This document shows positions 25,635-33,651 of a stretch of 64,000 bases of DNA, piece by piece. Position 1 is the first letter of the stretch. Each line of letters begins with the position of its first letter. Below the pieces are notes generated by a model. That model had not been told where the DNA came from, searched no databases, and saw only the letters and a program-made list of their open reading frames with translations. This DNA comes from Streptomyces alboflavus. GTDB taxonomy: Bacteria; Actinomycetota; Actinomycetes; Streptomycetales; Streptomycetaceae. Both the position numbers and the translations under genes were made by a program. Where the stretch lies: assembly GCF_000716675.1 (NCBI RefSeq), contig NZ_JNXT01000018.1:62001-126000 (forward strand). The letters are read 5' to 3'.

Positions 25635-26330
25635 GTGATTCATGAGGTGGACGAGGTCCTCAGGGGCCTGCTGCGCGGCGGGGCACTGGCCGGTTCCGGC
25701 ATCGACGTGTCCTTCGACGTCCCCACCCGTGACTGGGCGGCCCGGCGCAACGCCCCGGTGATCAACGCCTACTTGTACGACATCCGCGAGGACTCCTCGC
25801 GACGGCAGCGCGGCCACTCTCCCGTGCGCGACGAGCGGGACGTCGTGGTGCGGCGCCGCCGGCCGCCGCGCTGGTTCCGGCTCTCGTACCTGGTGACGGC
25901 GTGGACGAAGACACCGCAGGACGAGCACCGGCTGCTGTCCGCCGCCCTCGCGACGCTGCTGCCCCACGAGCTGCTGTCCCCCCGCGAACTCCCGGGCGCG
26001 CTCGGCCGCCTCGGTCTGACGGTGCCGGTGACGGTGGGCGGCACGCAGTCGGAGTCCCGCTCCCTCGCCGACATCTGGTCCGCGCTCGGCGGCGAGCTGA
26101 AGCCCTCCCTGGACGTCGTGGTGACGGCGCCCGTTCCTTCGGTCCCCGACTACGACGCCGGTCCCCCGGTCACCGAGGGCGCGGCGATCCGGATACGCGG
26201 CGTGGACGGCGGCCCGCCCCGGTCGGCCGAACGCGCCCACCGGCCCCACCAGGTGGCGGCGGCCCGTGCCGCGCAGGAGCGGGCGGTGGAAGGCGGGCGG
26301 GCGGCCGCCCGGCGTACGGAGGGGTCATGA
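25635..26330 (+). CDS. eCIS cap protein, DUF4255 (Pvc16-like)
   Basis: A 231-residue protein with the DUF4255 N-terminus: VIHEVDEVLRGLLRGG, FDVPTRDWAARRNAP and VINAYLYDIRED, then WFRLSYLVTAWTKTPQDEHRLL. In Afp/PVC-type injection systems the matching protein (Pvc16) caps the sheath-tube at its distal end. The tail after residue ~190 is Arg/Ala-rich. The GTG at 25635 follows GGGGAG. It overlaps the ATPase gene by 4 bp (ATGA). Together they form a two-gene operon separated from the main structural operon by 5 kb, an ordinary arrangement in Streptomyces clusters. Confidence 0.92.
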   Translation: MIHEVDEVLRGLLRGGALAGSGIDVSFDVPTRDWAARRNAPVINAYLYDIREDSSRRQRGHSPVRDERDVVVRRRRPPRWFRLSYLVTAWTKTPQDEHRLLSAALATLLPHELLSPRELPGALGRLGLTVPVTVGGTQSESRSLADIWSALGGELKPSLDVVVTAPVPSVPDYDAGPPVTEGAAIRIRGVDGGPPRSAERAHRPHQVAAARAAQERAVEGGRAAARRTEGS

Positions 26331-28390
26331 GCGCCTCGTTCCTGGACGACCCCTCGTCCCTGGAGGGCCCCCTGCTCCCGCCGGAGCCCTCGTCCCCGGA
26401 GGACCCGGCACACGCCCTCCTCGCCCGCCTCGCCGACCTGCGCCGCACGGTGACCGCCCTGGTCGAGCACCGCTCCACGGACGACCCCACCGCGCACGAC
26501 CCGTTGCGCGGCCTCTACGTACCCGATGAGGCCGTGAGCCACCTCCTGAGCACCTGGCGGGACGCCACGGACGACACGGACGACACGGACGCCCCGCCAG
26601 GCGCCCTGGACCGGTGGCCGCACGGCGTCGACGACCGGCTGGCCCGGACGGCCGCCCGCACCCGGCTGACCGACCTGGACACGGCCGTCCTGCTCATCGC
26701 CGTCGCCCCCGACCTCGACCGCACCTTCGAGCCGCTCTACGGCTACCTCAACGACGACGTGAGCCGCCGCCGCGCCACCGTGGGCCTCGCGCTCGACCTG
26801 TGCGGGGTGCCCGCGCACCTCGCGGCGGCCCGCGCCCGCTTCCACCCCTCGGCGCCGCTGCGCGCCCACGGCCTGCTGACCGTCGAGGACGCCGACCGGC
26901 CGCTGCTGTCCCGGGCGTTGCGCGTGCCCGACCGCCTGACCGCCCATCTCCTTGGCGACGACGCCCCGGACGCCGCGCTCCTCGGCGGCCTGACCCCGAT
27001 GCCGAAGCCGCCGCCCGCCGCCGGGCACGACGAGGGCTTCGCCGAGCGGCTCGCCGCCCGGCTCGGCGAAGGACCGCTCACCGTCTATCTGCGGGAGCAC
27101 CGCGAGGGCGACGCCCTGGCGACCCTCGCGGCGGCCCTGCCCGCGGCGGGACTCGACGCTCTGCGCTGGTCCGGCGCCGCCGAGCACGTTCCCGAGCTGC
27201 TGCGCGAGGCACGGCTGAGCGGCCGGGCGGTCGTGGTGTGCGGCCTTCCCGACCGACCGGGCCCGATGGTCGCGGAGTTGACCGCGGCCACCGACGTGAC
27301 CGTCCTGCTCGCCGACCCCCGCCCCTACGACCCGCAGTGGTCCGCGCACGACCCGCTGGTGCTCCAGGCGCCCCGGCTCCCCGCGGGCGGAACGGCCGTG
27401 TGGCGCGCCGCGCTGGGGCCCGGCGCCGACGCCTTCGACCTGGCCGGGACCGTGGCGCCGTACCACCTCGGCGGCGACCGCGTGGGCCGGGCCGCCCGGG
27501 CCGCGGCGGCGCTCGCCGCCTTCGACGGGACGCCGCTGAGCGCCGCGCACGTCCGGCTCGCCGCCCGTCGGCAGTCGGCGTCGGGGCTCGAACAGCACGC
27601 ACGCCGCATCGAGCCCGCGGTGGACTGGCGTGACCTGGTCCTGCCGGCCGGGCCGCTCGCCCAGCTGCGGGAGCTGACCCTGCGCGCCCGGCACCGCGAC
27701 CGGGTCCTCGGCGACTGGCGCCTCAGCGCGGGCGGCGGTCGCGGGCGCGGTGTCCTCGGCCTGTTCGCGGGCGAGTCCGGGACCGGCAAGACGCTGTCCG
27801 CGGAGGTGATCGCCGCCGATCTGGGCGTCGACCTCTATGTGGTCCAGCTGTCCTCGGTCGTGGACAAGTACGTCGGCGAGACCGAGAAGAACCTCGAACG
27901 GATCTTCACGGAGGCCGACCGCACGGACGCCGTCCTCCTCTTCGACGAGGCCGACGCGGTCTTCGGCAAGCGCTCGGAGGTCAAGGACGCCCATGACCGG
28001 TACGCCAACCTGGAGAGCGCCTACCTGTTGCAGCGCCTGGAGTCCTTCGACGGCATCGCGCTGCTCACCACCAACCTGCGGGCCAACATCGACGACGCGT
28101 TCACGCGCCGCCTGGACCTGGTGGTCGACTTCCCCTTCCCGGACGCCGAGCAGCGCCTCGCCCTGTGGCGGCACGGCCTCGCGCATGTGCCGCGCGTGGA
28201 CGGCCTCGACACCGGGCCGCTCGCCCGGGACTTCGAGCTGTCCGGCGGGGCGATCCGCGGCGCGGTGGTCACCGCCGCGTACCTCGCGGCGGGCCGGGAC
28301 GAGCCGGTGGGCGCGGGCGATCTCCTTGAGGGCGCGCGCCGCGAGTACCGCAAGGCGGGCCGGCTCGTCCCGGGTGAGGCGAACTGGTGA
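26327..28390 (+). CDS. eCIS AAA+ ATPase (Pvc15-like)
   Basis: A 687-residue ATPase. The first ~430 residues are a helical family-specific region. The AAA+ domain has Walker A GESGTGKT around residues 482-489, Walker B AVLLFDEADAVFG around 534-546, and sensor 1 LLTTNLRANID with the arginine finger FTRRLDLV. In related systems it is needed for loading cargo into the tube or for assembly. The ATG overlaps the cap gene stop. A large hairpin follows the stop codon. Confidence 0.93.
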   Translation: MSASFLDDPSSLEGPLLPPEPSSPEDPAHALLARLADLRRTVTALVEHRSTDDPTAHDPLRGLYVPDEAVSHLLSTWRDATDDTDDTDAPPGALDRWPHGVDDRLARTAARTRLTDLDTAVLLIAVAPDLDRTFEPLYGYLNDDVSRRRATVGLALDLCGVPAHLAAARARFHPSAPLRAHGLLTVEDADRPLLSRALRVPDRLTAHLLGDDAPDAALLGGLTPMPKPPPAAGHDEGFAERLAARLGEGPLTVYLREHREGDALATLAAALPAAGLDALRWSGAAEHVPELLREARLSGRAVVVCGLPDRPGPMVAELTAATDVTVLLADPRPYDPQWSAHDPLVLQAPRLPAGGTAVWRAALGPGADAFDLAGTVAPYHLGGDRVGRAARAAAALAAFDGTPLSAAHVRLAARRQSASGLEQHARRIEPAVDWRDLVLPAGPLAQLRELTLRARHRDRVLGDWRLSAGGGRGRGVLGLFAGESGTGKTLSAEVIAADLGVDLYVVQLSSVVDKYVGETEKNLERIFTEADRTDAVLLFDEADAVFGKRSEVKDAHDRYANLESAYLLQRLESFDGIALLTTNLRANIDDAFTRRLDLVVDFPFPDAEQRLALWRHGLAHVPRVDGLDTGPLARDFELSGGAIRGAVVTAAYLAAGRDEPVGAGDLLEGARREYRKAGRLVPGEANW

Positions 28391-28438
28391 GGGAGCGCCC
28401 GGCGGCGCAACGGTGACGGAGGGCCAGGCGGCTCACCC

Positions 28439-28527
28439 GTGACGGGTGGGGCGTGACAGCGAAGAGGGGCCGGTGACCCGGTCAACGGTCACCGACCCCT
28501 CGTCCCCTGTCACGCCCCACCCGTCAC
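28439..28527. terminator. Very large hairpin terminator between convergent genes
   Basis: A perfect 21-bp inverted repeat, arms 28439-28459 and 28507-28527, encloses a second stem made by GGGGCCGGTGACC and its near inverse. The right arm includes the stop codon of the convergent membrane protein gene (28524-28526), so the mRNA end of that gene is part of the hairpin. It likely ends transcription in both directions. Confidence 0.85.
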
Positions 28528-29942
28528 ACGGTGAAGCGGACCGCCTCCAGCTGAAGGTTCAGCTCCATGGGGCTGCCGCCGTACGTCCACTTCCCGGGTT
28601 CGGTGCAGGACTGTCCCATCCACTGCTTGTCCTTGACGTACGCGTCGTGGCACACCGAGCCGTCGAAGACCTGCATGGTGTACCCCTGCATCGGGTTGAC
28701 GTCCCCGTCGGTGCTGCCGAGGTACATGTTCCGCTCGTCGTCCGCCGTCTCCCACTCGTCGCCCTTCCGCCAGCCGTCGATGACGAAGGCGCTGGCTCCG
28801 GTGACGCCGTCGGTCCTCGACACCGCGACGTTGAGGGCCTTGACGGCCTTGCCCTCGCCGACCGAGCCCGCCTCGGCGCCGTCGCACTCGGGCTTCTGCC
28901 AGCCGCCGTCCTCGACGTAGACGCGGTAGCAGATGTGGCGGCCCTCCTCGCGCTCGGCGAGCTTGCGCACGGCGGTGGCCGCCGTCACCTTGCGCGGCTT
29001 CTTCTCCTTCTCCGGTTTGTCTTCCCCGCCGCCCCCGCCGCCTCCGCCGCCCTTCTCCTCCTCGTCGCCGCCGCCGGACTTCTCGGGCTTCTCGTCCGCC
29101 TTGTCGTCGGGCTTCGGGGGCGGGCTCTTGATCGGGGCGGAGGGTTTCGGCTCGGCGATGGCGCCCGCCTTCTCGGGCTTCTCCAGGGCCGCGCTCTTGA
29201 CCTGCGGCTTGTACGTCAGCCAGATCATCAGGAACGCGATGGACAGCGCGAGGAGCAGCCCGAGCGTGGTGGCGAGCCAGCCCGGCAGGAATCCGCGCTG
29301 CACATAGGTGCCGTCGACCTCCATCGGCTCGGTCCCGGAGCGCCGCACGGTCAGCGCGTACGGCTGTTCCTGCTTGGAGCCGAACCAGATGATCTGTTTG
29401 GGCCGCAGCGTCGCCTTCACGAACGCGGCCCGGCCAGGCTCGATCTGGACGTTGCCCGGCTGCAGGTCGTACGACAGCTTGTCGCCGGTGTCGCTGCCGC
29501 TGAGCGAGGCGGTGACCTTGGTGTTGCCGAGGTTGTCCACGGCGAAGCGGGGCCGCCCCCGGAACCGGCCCTTCACGGTGGGCGGGACCAGTTCGGCGCG
29601 CACCTCGGTGAAGGGGGTGATGGTGAGGTTGCCCTCGGGGACGGTGACGGCGTCCGGGTGTTCCGTCGGGGAGATCCGCACCGCGTACGGGTTCGGCCCT
29701 GCGGTCGCGTCCGGGGTGCGCGGCGGGGCGAACGTCAGCTCCACCGTGCCCGTCGTCCCCGGGTAGAGCCGCAGCGACCGTGGCTCCACCGTGGTCCAGG
29801 GCGCGAGGGCGCCGACCGGTTCGAAGTGGTACTCGTCGACGATGTCACCGGTGTTGCGCACCCGGAGGCGCACCGTGGTGCTGCTGCCGGGGTCGACGGT
29901 CGCGGACGCTGGTTCCAGGGAGGTCCAAAGGCTCACGCCCAC
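28524..29942 (-). CDS. eCIS-associated membrane protein with NEW3-like and ChW-like repeats
   Basis: A 472-residue protein. Residues ~1-220 hold Ig-like beta domains (PGSSTTVRLRVRNTGDIVDE, and a second half with similar strands). One membrane helix at ~225-245 (ATTLGLLLALSIAFLMIWL) is followed by a Pro/Lys/Gly-rich linker with a run of nine Gly. The C-terminus has two ChW-like repeats: CYRVYVEDGGWQ..CDGAEAG with ALNVAV, and YVKDKQWMGQSC with LQLEAVRFTV. Such Trp/Gly repeats bind cell-surface polymers in other Gram-positives. No signal peptide precedes the first domain, so topology is open: Ig domains inside and ChW repeats outside are most likely. A role in tethering the injection system to the membrane is inferred. 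Confidence 0.75.
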   Translation of the reverse strand: MGVSLWTSLEPASATVDPGSSTTVRLRVRNTGDIVDEYHFEPVGALAPWTTVEPRSLRLYPGTTGTVELTFAPPRTPDATAGPNPYAVRISPTEHPDAVTVPEGNLTITPFTEVRAELVPPTVKGRFRGRPRFAVDNLGNTKVTASLSGSDTGDKLSYDLQPGNVQIEPGRAAFVKATLRPKQIIWFGSKQEQPYALTVRRSGTEPMEVDGTYVQRGFLPGWLATTLGLLLALSIAFLMIWLTYKPQVKSAALEKPEKAGAIAEPKPSAPIKSPPPKPDDKADEKPEKSGGGDEEEKGGGGGGGGGEDKPEKEKKPRKVTAATAVRKLAEREEGRHICYRVYVEDGGWQKPECDGAEAGSVGEGKAVKALNVAVSRTDGVTGASAFVIDGWRKGDEWETADDERNMYLGSTDGDVNPMQGYTMQVFDGSVCHDAYVKDKQWMGQSCTEPGKWTYGGSPMELNLQLEAVRFTV

Positions 29943-30174
29943 GACGCTAGGAGCGGCCGCGGATCATGTCACGAGGCGGCCGGGCAGACCCCGTTGCCCC
30001 GACGGGCGGCGGTTCCGGCAGGCCGGGCAGTGCCGGGCGGGCCGTCCTCGGGGGCAACCGGGTCTGCCCCCGTCGCCACCCCCGCGGCCCTGTGCCGCGC
30101 GCCGCGGCCCCGGCACCATGACGGCGACTCTCGCCGACGCCGGACGGCGACCCCCGTCGACGTTGGAGGCGCTG
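29943..30174. promoter_or_regulatory. Divergent promoter region of the membrane protein and the effector
   Basis: This 232-bp GC-rich stretch lies between the divergent starts. GGAGG at 30164-30168 is the effector's ribosome binding site. I see no clear -35/-10 pair or operator. Confidence 0.4.
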
Positions 30175-32727
30175 ATGCGGCAGCGGCAGACCGATTCACG
30201 CGGCCACGAGGGACGGGAAGGACGCGCCGACCGGCAGCCCCGGCCGGCGGCCAGGACCTCTTCCCCCGTGCCGCTCACCGCCGAGGGGATGACTCCCGCC
30301 GGGCTGCGTGCCATGAACGACGCGGCGGGCAACGGGGCGGTCAACCGGGTGCTCTCCGTGCAGCGTGCGGGCGGCAGCGGGTCGGGCAGGCACTCCCGGC
30401 CGGAGGGCAGTGGGTCCGGCAGGCACTCCCGGTCGGAAGGCAGTGGGTCCGGCAGGCACTCCCGGAGGGACGCGCCCGCCCGGCGGGATCCCAAGGACGT
30501 CATGAAGGACATCAAGTCCGAGGTGGACGGGCCGCCGCTGGTGAGCTACGGCGCACGTCGGCAGGGCCGGGCTCACGAAGAGTTCTGGATGCGGTTTCCG
30601 CGTTTCAAGGACGGTGAGGAGGCCGAGGAGACCACGCACGAGACCAGCGCCCTCCTGTTCGACAGCATGAAGGGCGCCCAGGAGCGGGCCAGGCAGGAGG
30701 AGCCGGACGGCGGCGCGGAGGACGCCAACAACCGCGAGGTCCAGGGCATGCTGATCAACGACCGGCTGGTGTTCGCCTCGAACTTCAACTCGTCGGTCGA
30801 CACCCTCGTGAGCCAGGGACGGCAGGTGTACGGACACGAGCCCTCCCTCCAGGAGCTGCTCGCGTTCCAGCAGAGCCAGGAGGGCCGCCGACGGGGGCTG
30901 CACGCCTACGAGGCGGAGAACCTCGAGGCGAAGCTCGCGAGCTACCGCCGCAAGAACGCGGCGATCGTCAGCGGGCAGCGCGGCGCGGGCGAGCAGGGGC
31001 GAGGGCCGGACCCCGCCGCCAAGGTGCTCCAGGCGCAGCTCAATTCCCCCGTCATCGTCGTGGACGTCGAGGACAAGAACCTGCACACCATGCTCACCAG
31101 CCCCAAGTACGCGGGCCGGGTGTTCCTGCTCCGGTTCGCGCAGCTCGACCCCAGGGCGAAGAAGCAGGGCAAGAACAGGGGGGAGATGAAGCAGGAGGAG
31201 TCGGTGCACGCGGAGCAGAAACTGCTCATCGCCCTGAGCCGCGCCGGCGTCACTCCTGGCCAGGCGGCCACGAAGCCCCTCGTCATCATGGGGAAGTACC
31301 GCCCCTGCATGGGCTGCGCCGCGGCGTTGACGTACTACCGGGACCAGATGGGGTTCGGCAATCTGAGCTTCGACGAGAACTACGGGCACTACTTCCAGGG
31401 CTCCGTGAACTCTCTGCACACGCACCTCGAGCACATCATGGACGACGACTACCTCGCGCACATCAAGCAGATGGTGCACAACGACATCACGAGCACCCCG
31501 GCGATGGCGCACGAGGCGGCTCCGGCAGGGGCCGGACACCGCCGTCGCGGCCCCACGCTGCGGGTCCCCGGGCGGCTCGCGGCCCGCCAGGCCGACGTCA
31601 CTCCGGTCGCCAGCGACGCCGAGTTCGACGAGGACGGGACCTACACCCGTGTCGCGCGGCCGCTGCAGGACACCTGGACGGTGGACACCGCCCCCGCGGG
31701 CATCGGGAAGGGCGCCGCGACGCACCAGGTCCCGCGCCGCAGGACCGACAAGCTCTCCGCGGACCAGGCGGACCAGCTGCACGGACTCTGGAACGGCGGG
31801 GCCGGCGCCGACGCCACCAACGAGAGCCGCCAACAGGCGATCGAGCTGCTGTTCAACTACCACAGGTCCAGCACGATGTCCCTCAAGCACCTCGGGAGCG
31901 CCGTCGACCTGTCCGAGAACCGACTCGGCACCTATCTCACCCGCTACGAGAAGGAGGGCCACTGGACGCACACGCCGCAGCGGTCCAACAAGCCCGCGCG
32001 GGGTGCGGCGAGCACCACGACGGCGACGAGCAGGAAGAAGGGCGCGGTCGAGAAGCAGTTCTCCAAGGGGAGACCTCTCGACAGGGCGGGCAAGGACACC
32101 ATCAAGGCGGCCATCCGTGGCCTGTCGGGCCACGCATGGTGCGCCGACTGGGAGCGGCGCCACTCGGGCAGGTCCAGCAGCGACCTGAACCCCACCAAGG
32201 CTCCTCTCGACCTCCTCGCCACGCTCGCCCGGCTGCGCCGCGACGACAACTACAGCGTCTCGGAGATGTCCGCGTACCTGCACACGGGCTCGAACGGGGA
32301 CAACCTGCGGAAGGCCCTCAACCGCAAGGGCAAGGAACGGCTCGCGCAGATCGAGGGCGACTCGGGTGCGGCCTCCTCTGCGCAGGCGGACCAGTACGCC
32401 GCGCCCGCCCCCGCGCAGCCGGACCACTACGCCGCCTCCTCGTCGCAGGCGGACTACTACCAGGCGGGCTCCTCGTCGGGGGCCGACTACTACGCCGCGG
32501 ACTCCTCGTCACAAGCGGGCCACTACGGCGGCGAGAGCAGCGCGACAGGCGCGGGATACCAGCCCCAGGTGCCCGAGGTCCCGGGATTCACCCTGCATCT
32601 CGACCCGTTCGGGCAGGCGATCTACATCGAGGACGACACCGGCCACCACTACATCCTCCTCGGCGGCAGGATGGTCCGGTTCCAGACGAGCGTCGACGCC
32701 GGGGACGTCCGGATGAGCGACTACTGA
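30175..32727 (+). CDS. Candidate eCIS effector with deaminase-like motifs
   Basis: An 850-residue multi-part protein. Residues ~44-65 carry the motif AGNGAVNR followed by VQRA, also found in the neighbouring DUF4157 protein. Then come three 11-residue GSGSGRHSR repeats (67-99), and a domain with H345-A-E347 and P377-C378-M-G-C381, the HAE/PCxxC zinc signature of the cytidine-deaminase-like fold seen in toxin deaminases. Residues ~525-740 hold two HTH-like segments (LKHLGSAVDLSENRLGTYL; VSEMSAYLHTGSNGDNLRKAL). A Tyr/Ser/Ala-rich repeat tail (~745-790) and a short end domain (FTLHLDPFGQAIYI) finish it. Place and architecture fit a CIS cargo; deaminase activity and target are inferred. ATG at 30175 follows GGAGG. 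Confidence 0.78.
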   Translation: MRQRQTDSRGHEGREGRADRQPRPAARTSSPVPLTAEGMTPAGLRAMNDAAGNGAVNRVLSVQRAGGSGSGRHSRPEGSGSGRHSRSEGSGSGRHSRRDAPARRDPKDVMKDIKSEVDGPPLVSYGARRQGRAHEEFWMRFPRFKDGEEAEETTHETSALLFDSMKGAQERARQEEPDGGAEDANNREVQGMLINDRLVFASNFNSSVDTLVSQGRQVYGHEPSLQELLAFQQSQEGRRRGLHAYEAENLEAKLASYRRKNAAIVSGQRGAGEQGRGPDPAAKVLQAQLNSPVIVVDVEDKNLHTMLTSPKYAGRVFLLRFAQLDPRAKKQGKNRGEMKQEESVHAEQKLLIALSRAGVTPGQAATKPLVIMGKYRPCMGCAAALTYYRDQMGFGNLSFDENYGHYFQGSVNSLHTHLEHIMDDDYLAHIKQMVHNDITSTPAMAHEAAPAGAGHRRRGPTLRVPGRLAARQADVTPVASDAEFDEDGTYTRVARPLQDTWTVDTAPAGIGKGAATHQVPRRRTDKLSADQADQLHGLWNGGAGADATNESRQQAIELLFNYHRSSTMSLKHLGSAVDLSENRLGTYLTRYEKEGHWTHTPQRSNKPARGAASTTTATSRKKGAVEKQFSKGRPLDRAGKDTIKAAIRGLSGHAWCADWERRHSGRSSSDLNPTKAPLDLLATLARLRRDDNYSVSEMSAYLHTGSNGDNLRKALNRKGKERLAQIEGDSGAASSAQADQYAAPAPAQPDHYAASSSQADYYQAGSSSGADYYAADSSSQAGHYGGESSATGAGYQPQVPEVPGFTLHLDPFGQAIYIEDDTGHHYILLGGRMVRFQTSVDAGDVRMSDY
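30373..30471 (+). repeat. Three 33-bp tandem repeats in the effector gene
   Basis: Copies start at 30373, 30406 and 30439 and encode GSGSGRHSR(P/S/R)E-type units. They form a flexible linker between the N-terminal signature and the first folded part of the protein. Confidence 0.85.
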
Positions 32728-32730
32728 GCG

Positions 32731-33399
32731 TCAGCCCTCGTCGTCCGTGTCGTGCCCGGCCGGTGCCGGCCGGCCGGGCAGCGACAGGTCGGGCTTCTCG
32801 CCGCGGGCGATCTTCTTGCCGTTCGAGTCGGCCTGGAGCTCGAAGGGGTCGCCGGGGCTCGAGACCCTGACGCCCGAGCCGTCGTCGGTGCCCGCGACGG
32901 GTCCCATCGCGTTCTGGAAGCGGTGGCCCAGCTCGTGGAACATCACGTCGTCGGGCAGGTTCGGCTCGGCGGCGACGATGTGCGGTCCCACGGTGTAGGC
33001 GAGGGCGCCGAACTCCCGGGCGGACTGCTGCGCTTCGGGCCCGTCGTGCTTGCGTACGTCGCCGAAGTTCATGCCGTACGCCTGCTCGGCGCGCTCCCGG
33101 ATGCGCGGCTCAAGAGGGGCCCCGGGCGAGGCGAGGGCGGCGCTCAGGCCCATCTGCCGTTGCATGACGGGCTGTTCGCCGGACGGTTCCGTCTGGCCGT
33201 GGCCGCAGCCGGGGCCGTGGGCGTGCCGCTCCTCCTCGACGGCCCGCGACACGGCGGCGTTGCCCGCGAGGCGCTGGAGGCTCAGGATCCGCCCGGCCGT
33301 CGTGGCGGGGCCGGGCGCGCGGTGCGGTCCGGCCGGACCGGGGCGGTGGGCCTTGCCCTGGTCCCCGCCCTCCTTGGCCTGCGTTCCGTGTGCGTGCAC
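32731..33399 (-). CDS. eCIS-associated DUF4157 protein with HELGH motif
   Basis: A 222-residue protein. Residues 37-52 read RILSLQRLAGNAAVSR, a short signature shared with the effector; VMQRQ follows at 78-82. The DUF4157 domain runs from PLEPRIRERAEQAYGMNF to MFHELGHRFQN, with HELGH at 155-159 as a likely zinc-peptidase site. DUF4157 proteins are very often linked to eCIS loci and may be cargo or cargo-processing proteases. The GTG ending at 33399 follows AAGGGAG. It is convergent with the effector, with only 3 bp between stops, and divergent from the main structural operon. Confidence 0.88.
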   Translation of the reverse strand: MHAHGTQAKEGGDQGKAHRPGPAGPHRAPGPATTAGRILSLQRLAGNAAVSRAVEEERHAHGPGCGHGQTEPSGEQPVMQRQMGLSAALASPGAPLEPRIRERAEQAYGMNFGDVRKHDGPEAQQSAREFGALAYTVGPHIVAAEPNLPDDVMFHELGHRFQNAMGPVAGTDDGSGVRVSSPGDPFELQADSNGKKIARGEKPDLSLPGRPAPAGHDTDDEG

Positions 33400-33651
33400 G
33401 ACGCTCCCTTCGGCACGGGACAGAGCTGACCCACCACCTTTGACCGGCCGGGTCCGGTCCGGACAGGTCCGCGGGGGCACCCTCTCGGGCACACCTGCGG
33501 CCGTCGCGCCGAGGCGTGCGGACACCCGGCGTCGTGAAGTGCCCCTGCGGGCAAGGACGTTGCCCCGCGCCCGGCACCTGAGGACGTTTCAGTGACGGGA
33601 GTGGCCCGCGAGGGTGGGAGGGTCCCGTCCCGTACCCGAGGAGAGCAGAGC
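33400..33651. promoter_or_regulatory. Divergent promoter of the main eCIS operon
   Basis: This 252-bp region separates the DUF4157 gene from the sheath gene and must hold the promoter of the 14-kb structural operon. CGAGGAGAG ahead of the sheath ATG is the ribosome binding site. No clear consensus promoter or operator was recognised. Confidence 0.5.

Noticed and set aside
22326..26330. A 1334-codon open frame on the plus strand across several genes, and similar very long frames at 10566-13535 (+) and 40336-43338 (-)
   Set aside because: They run antisense or out of frame to well-supported genes and show repetitive Arg/Pro/Gly composition; they arise because stop codons are rare in GC-rich DNA.
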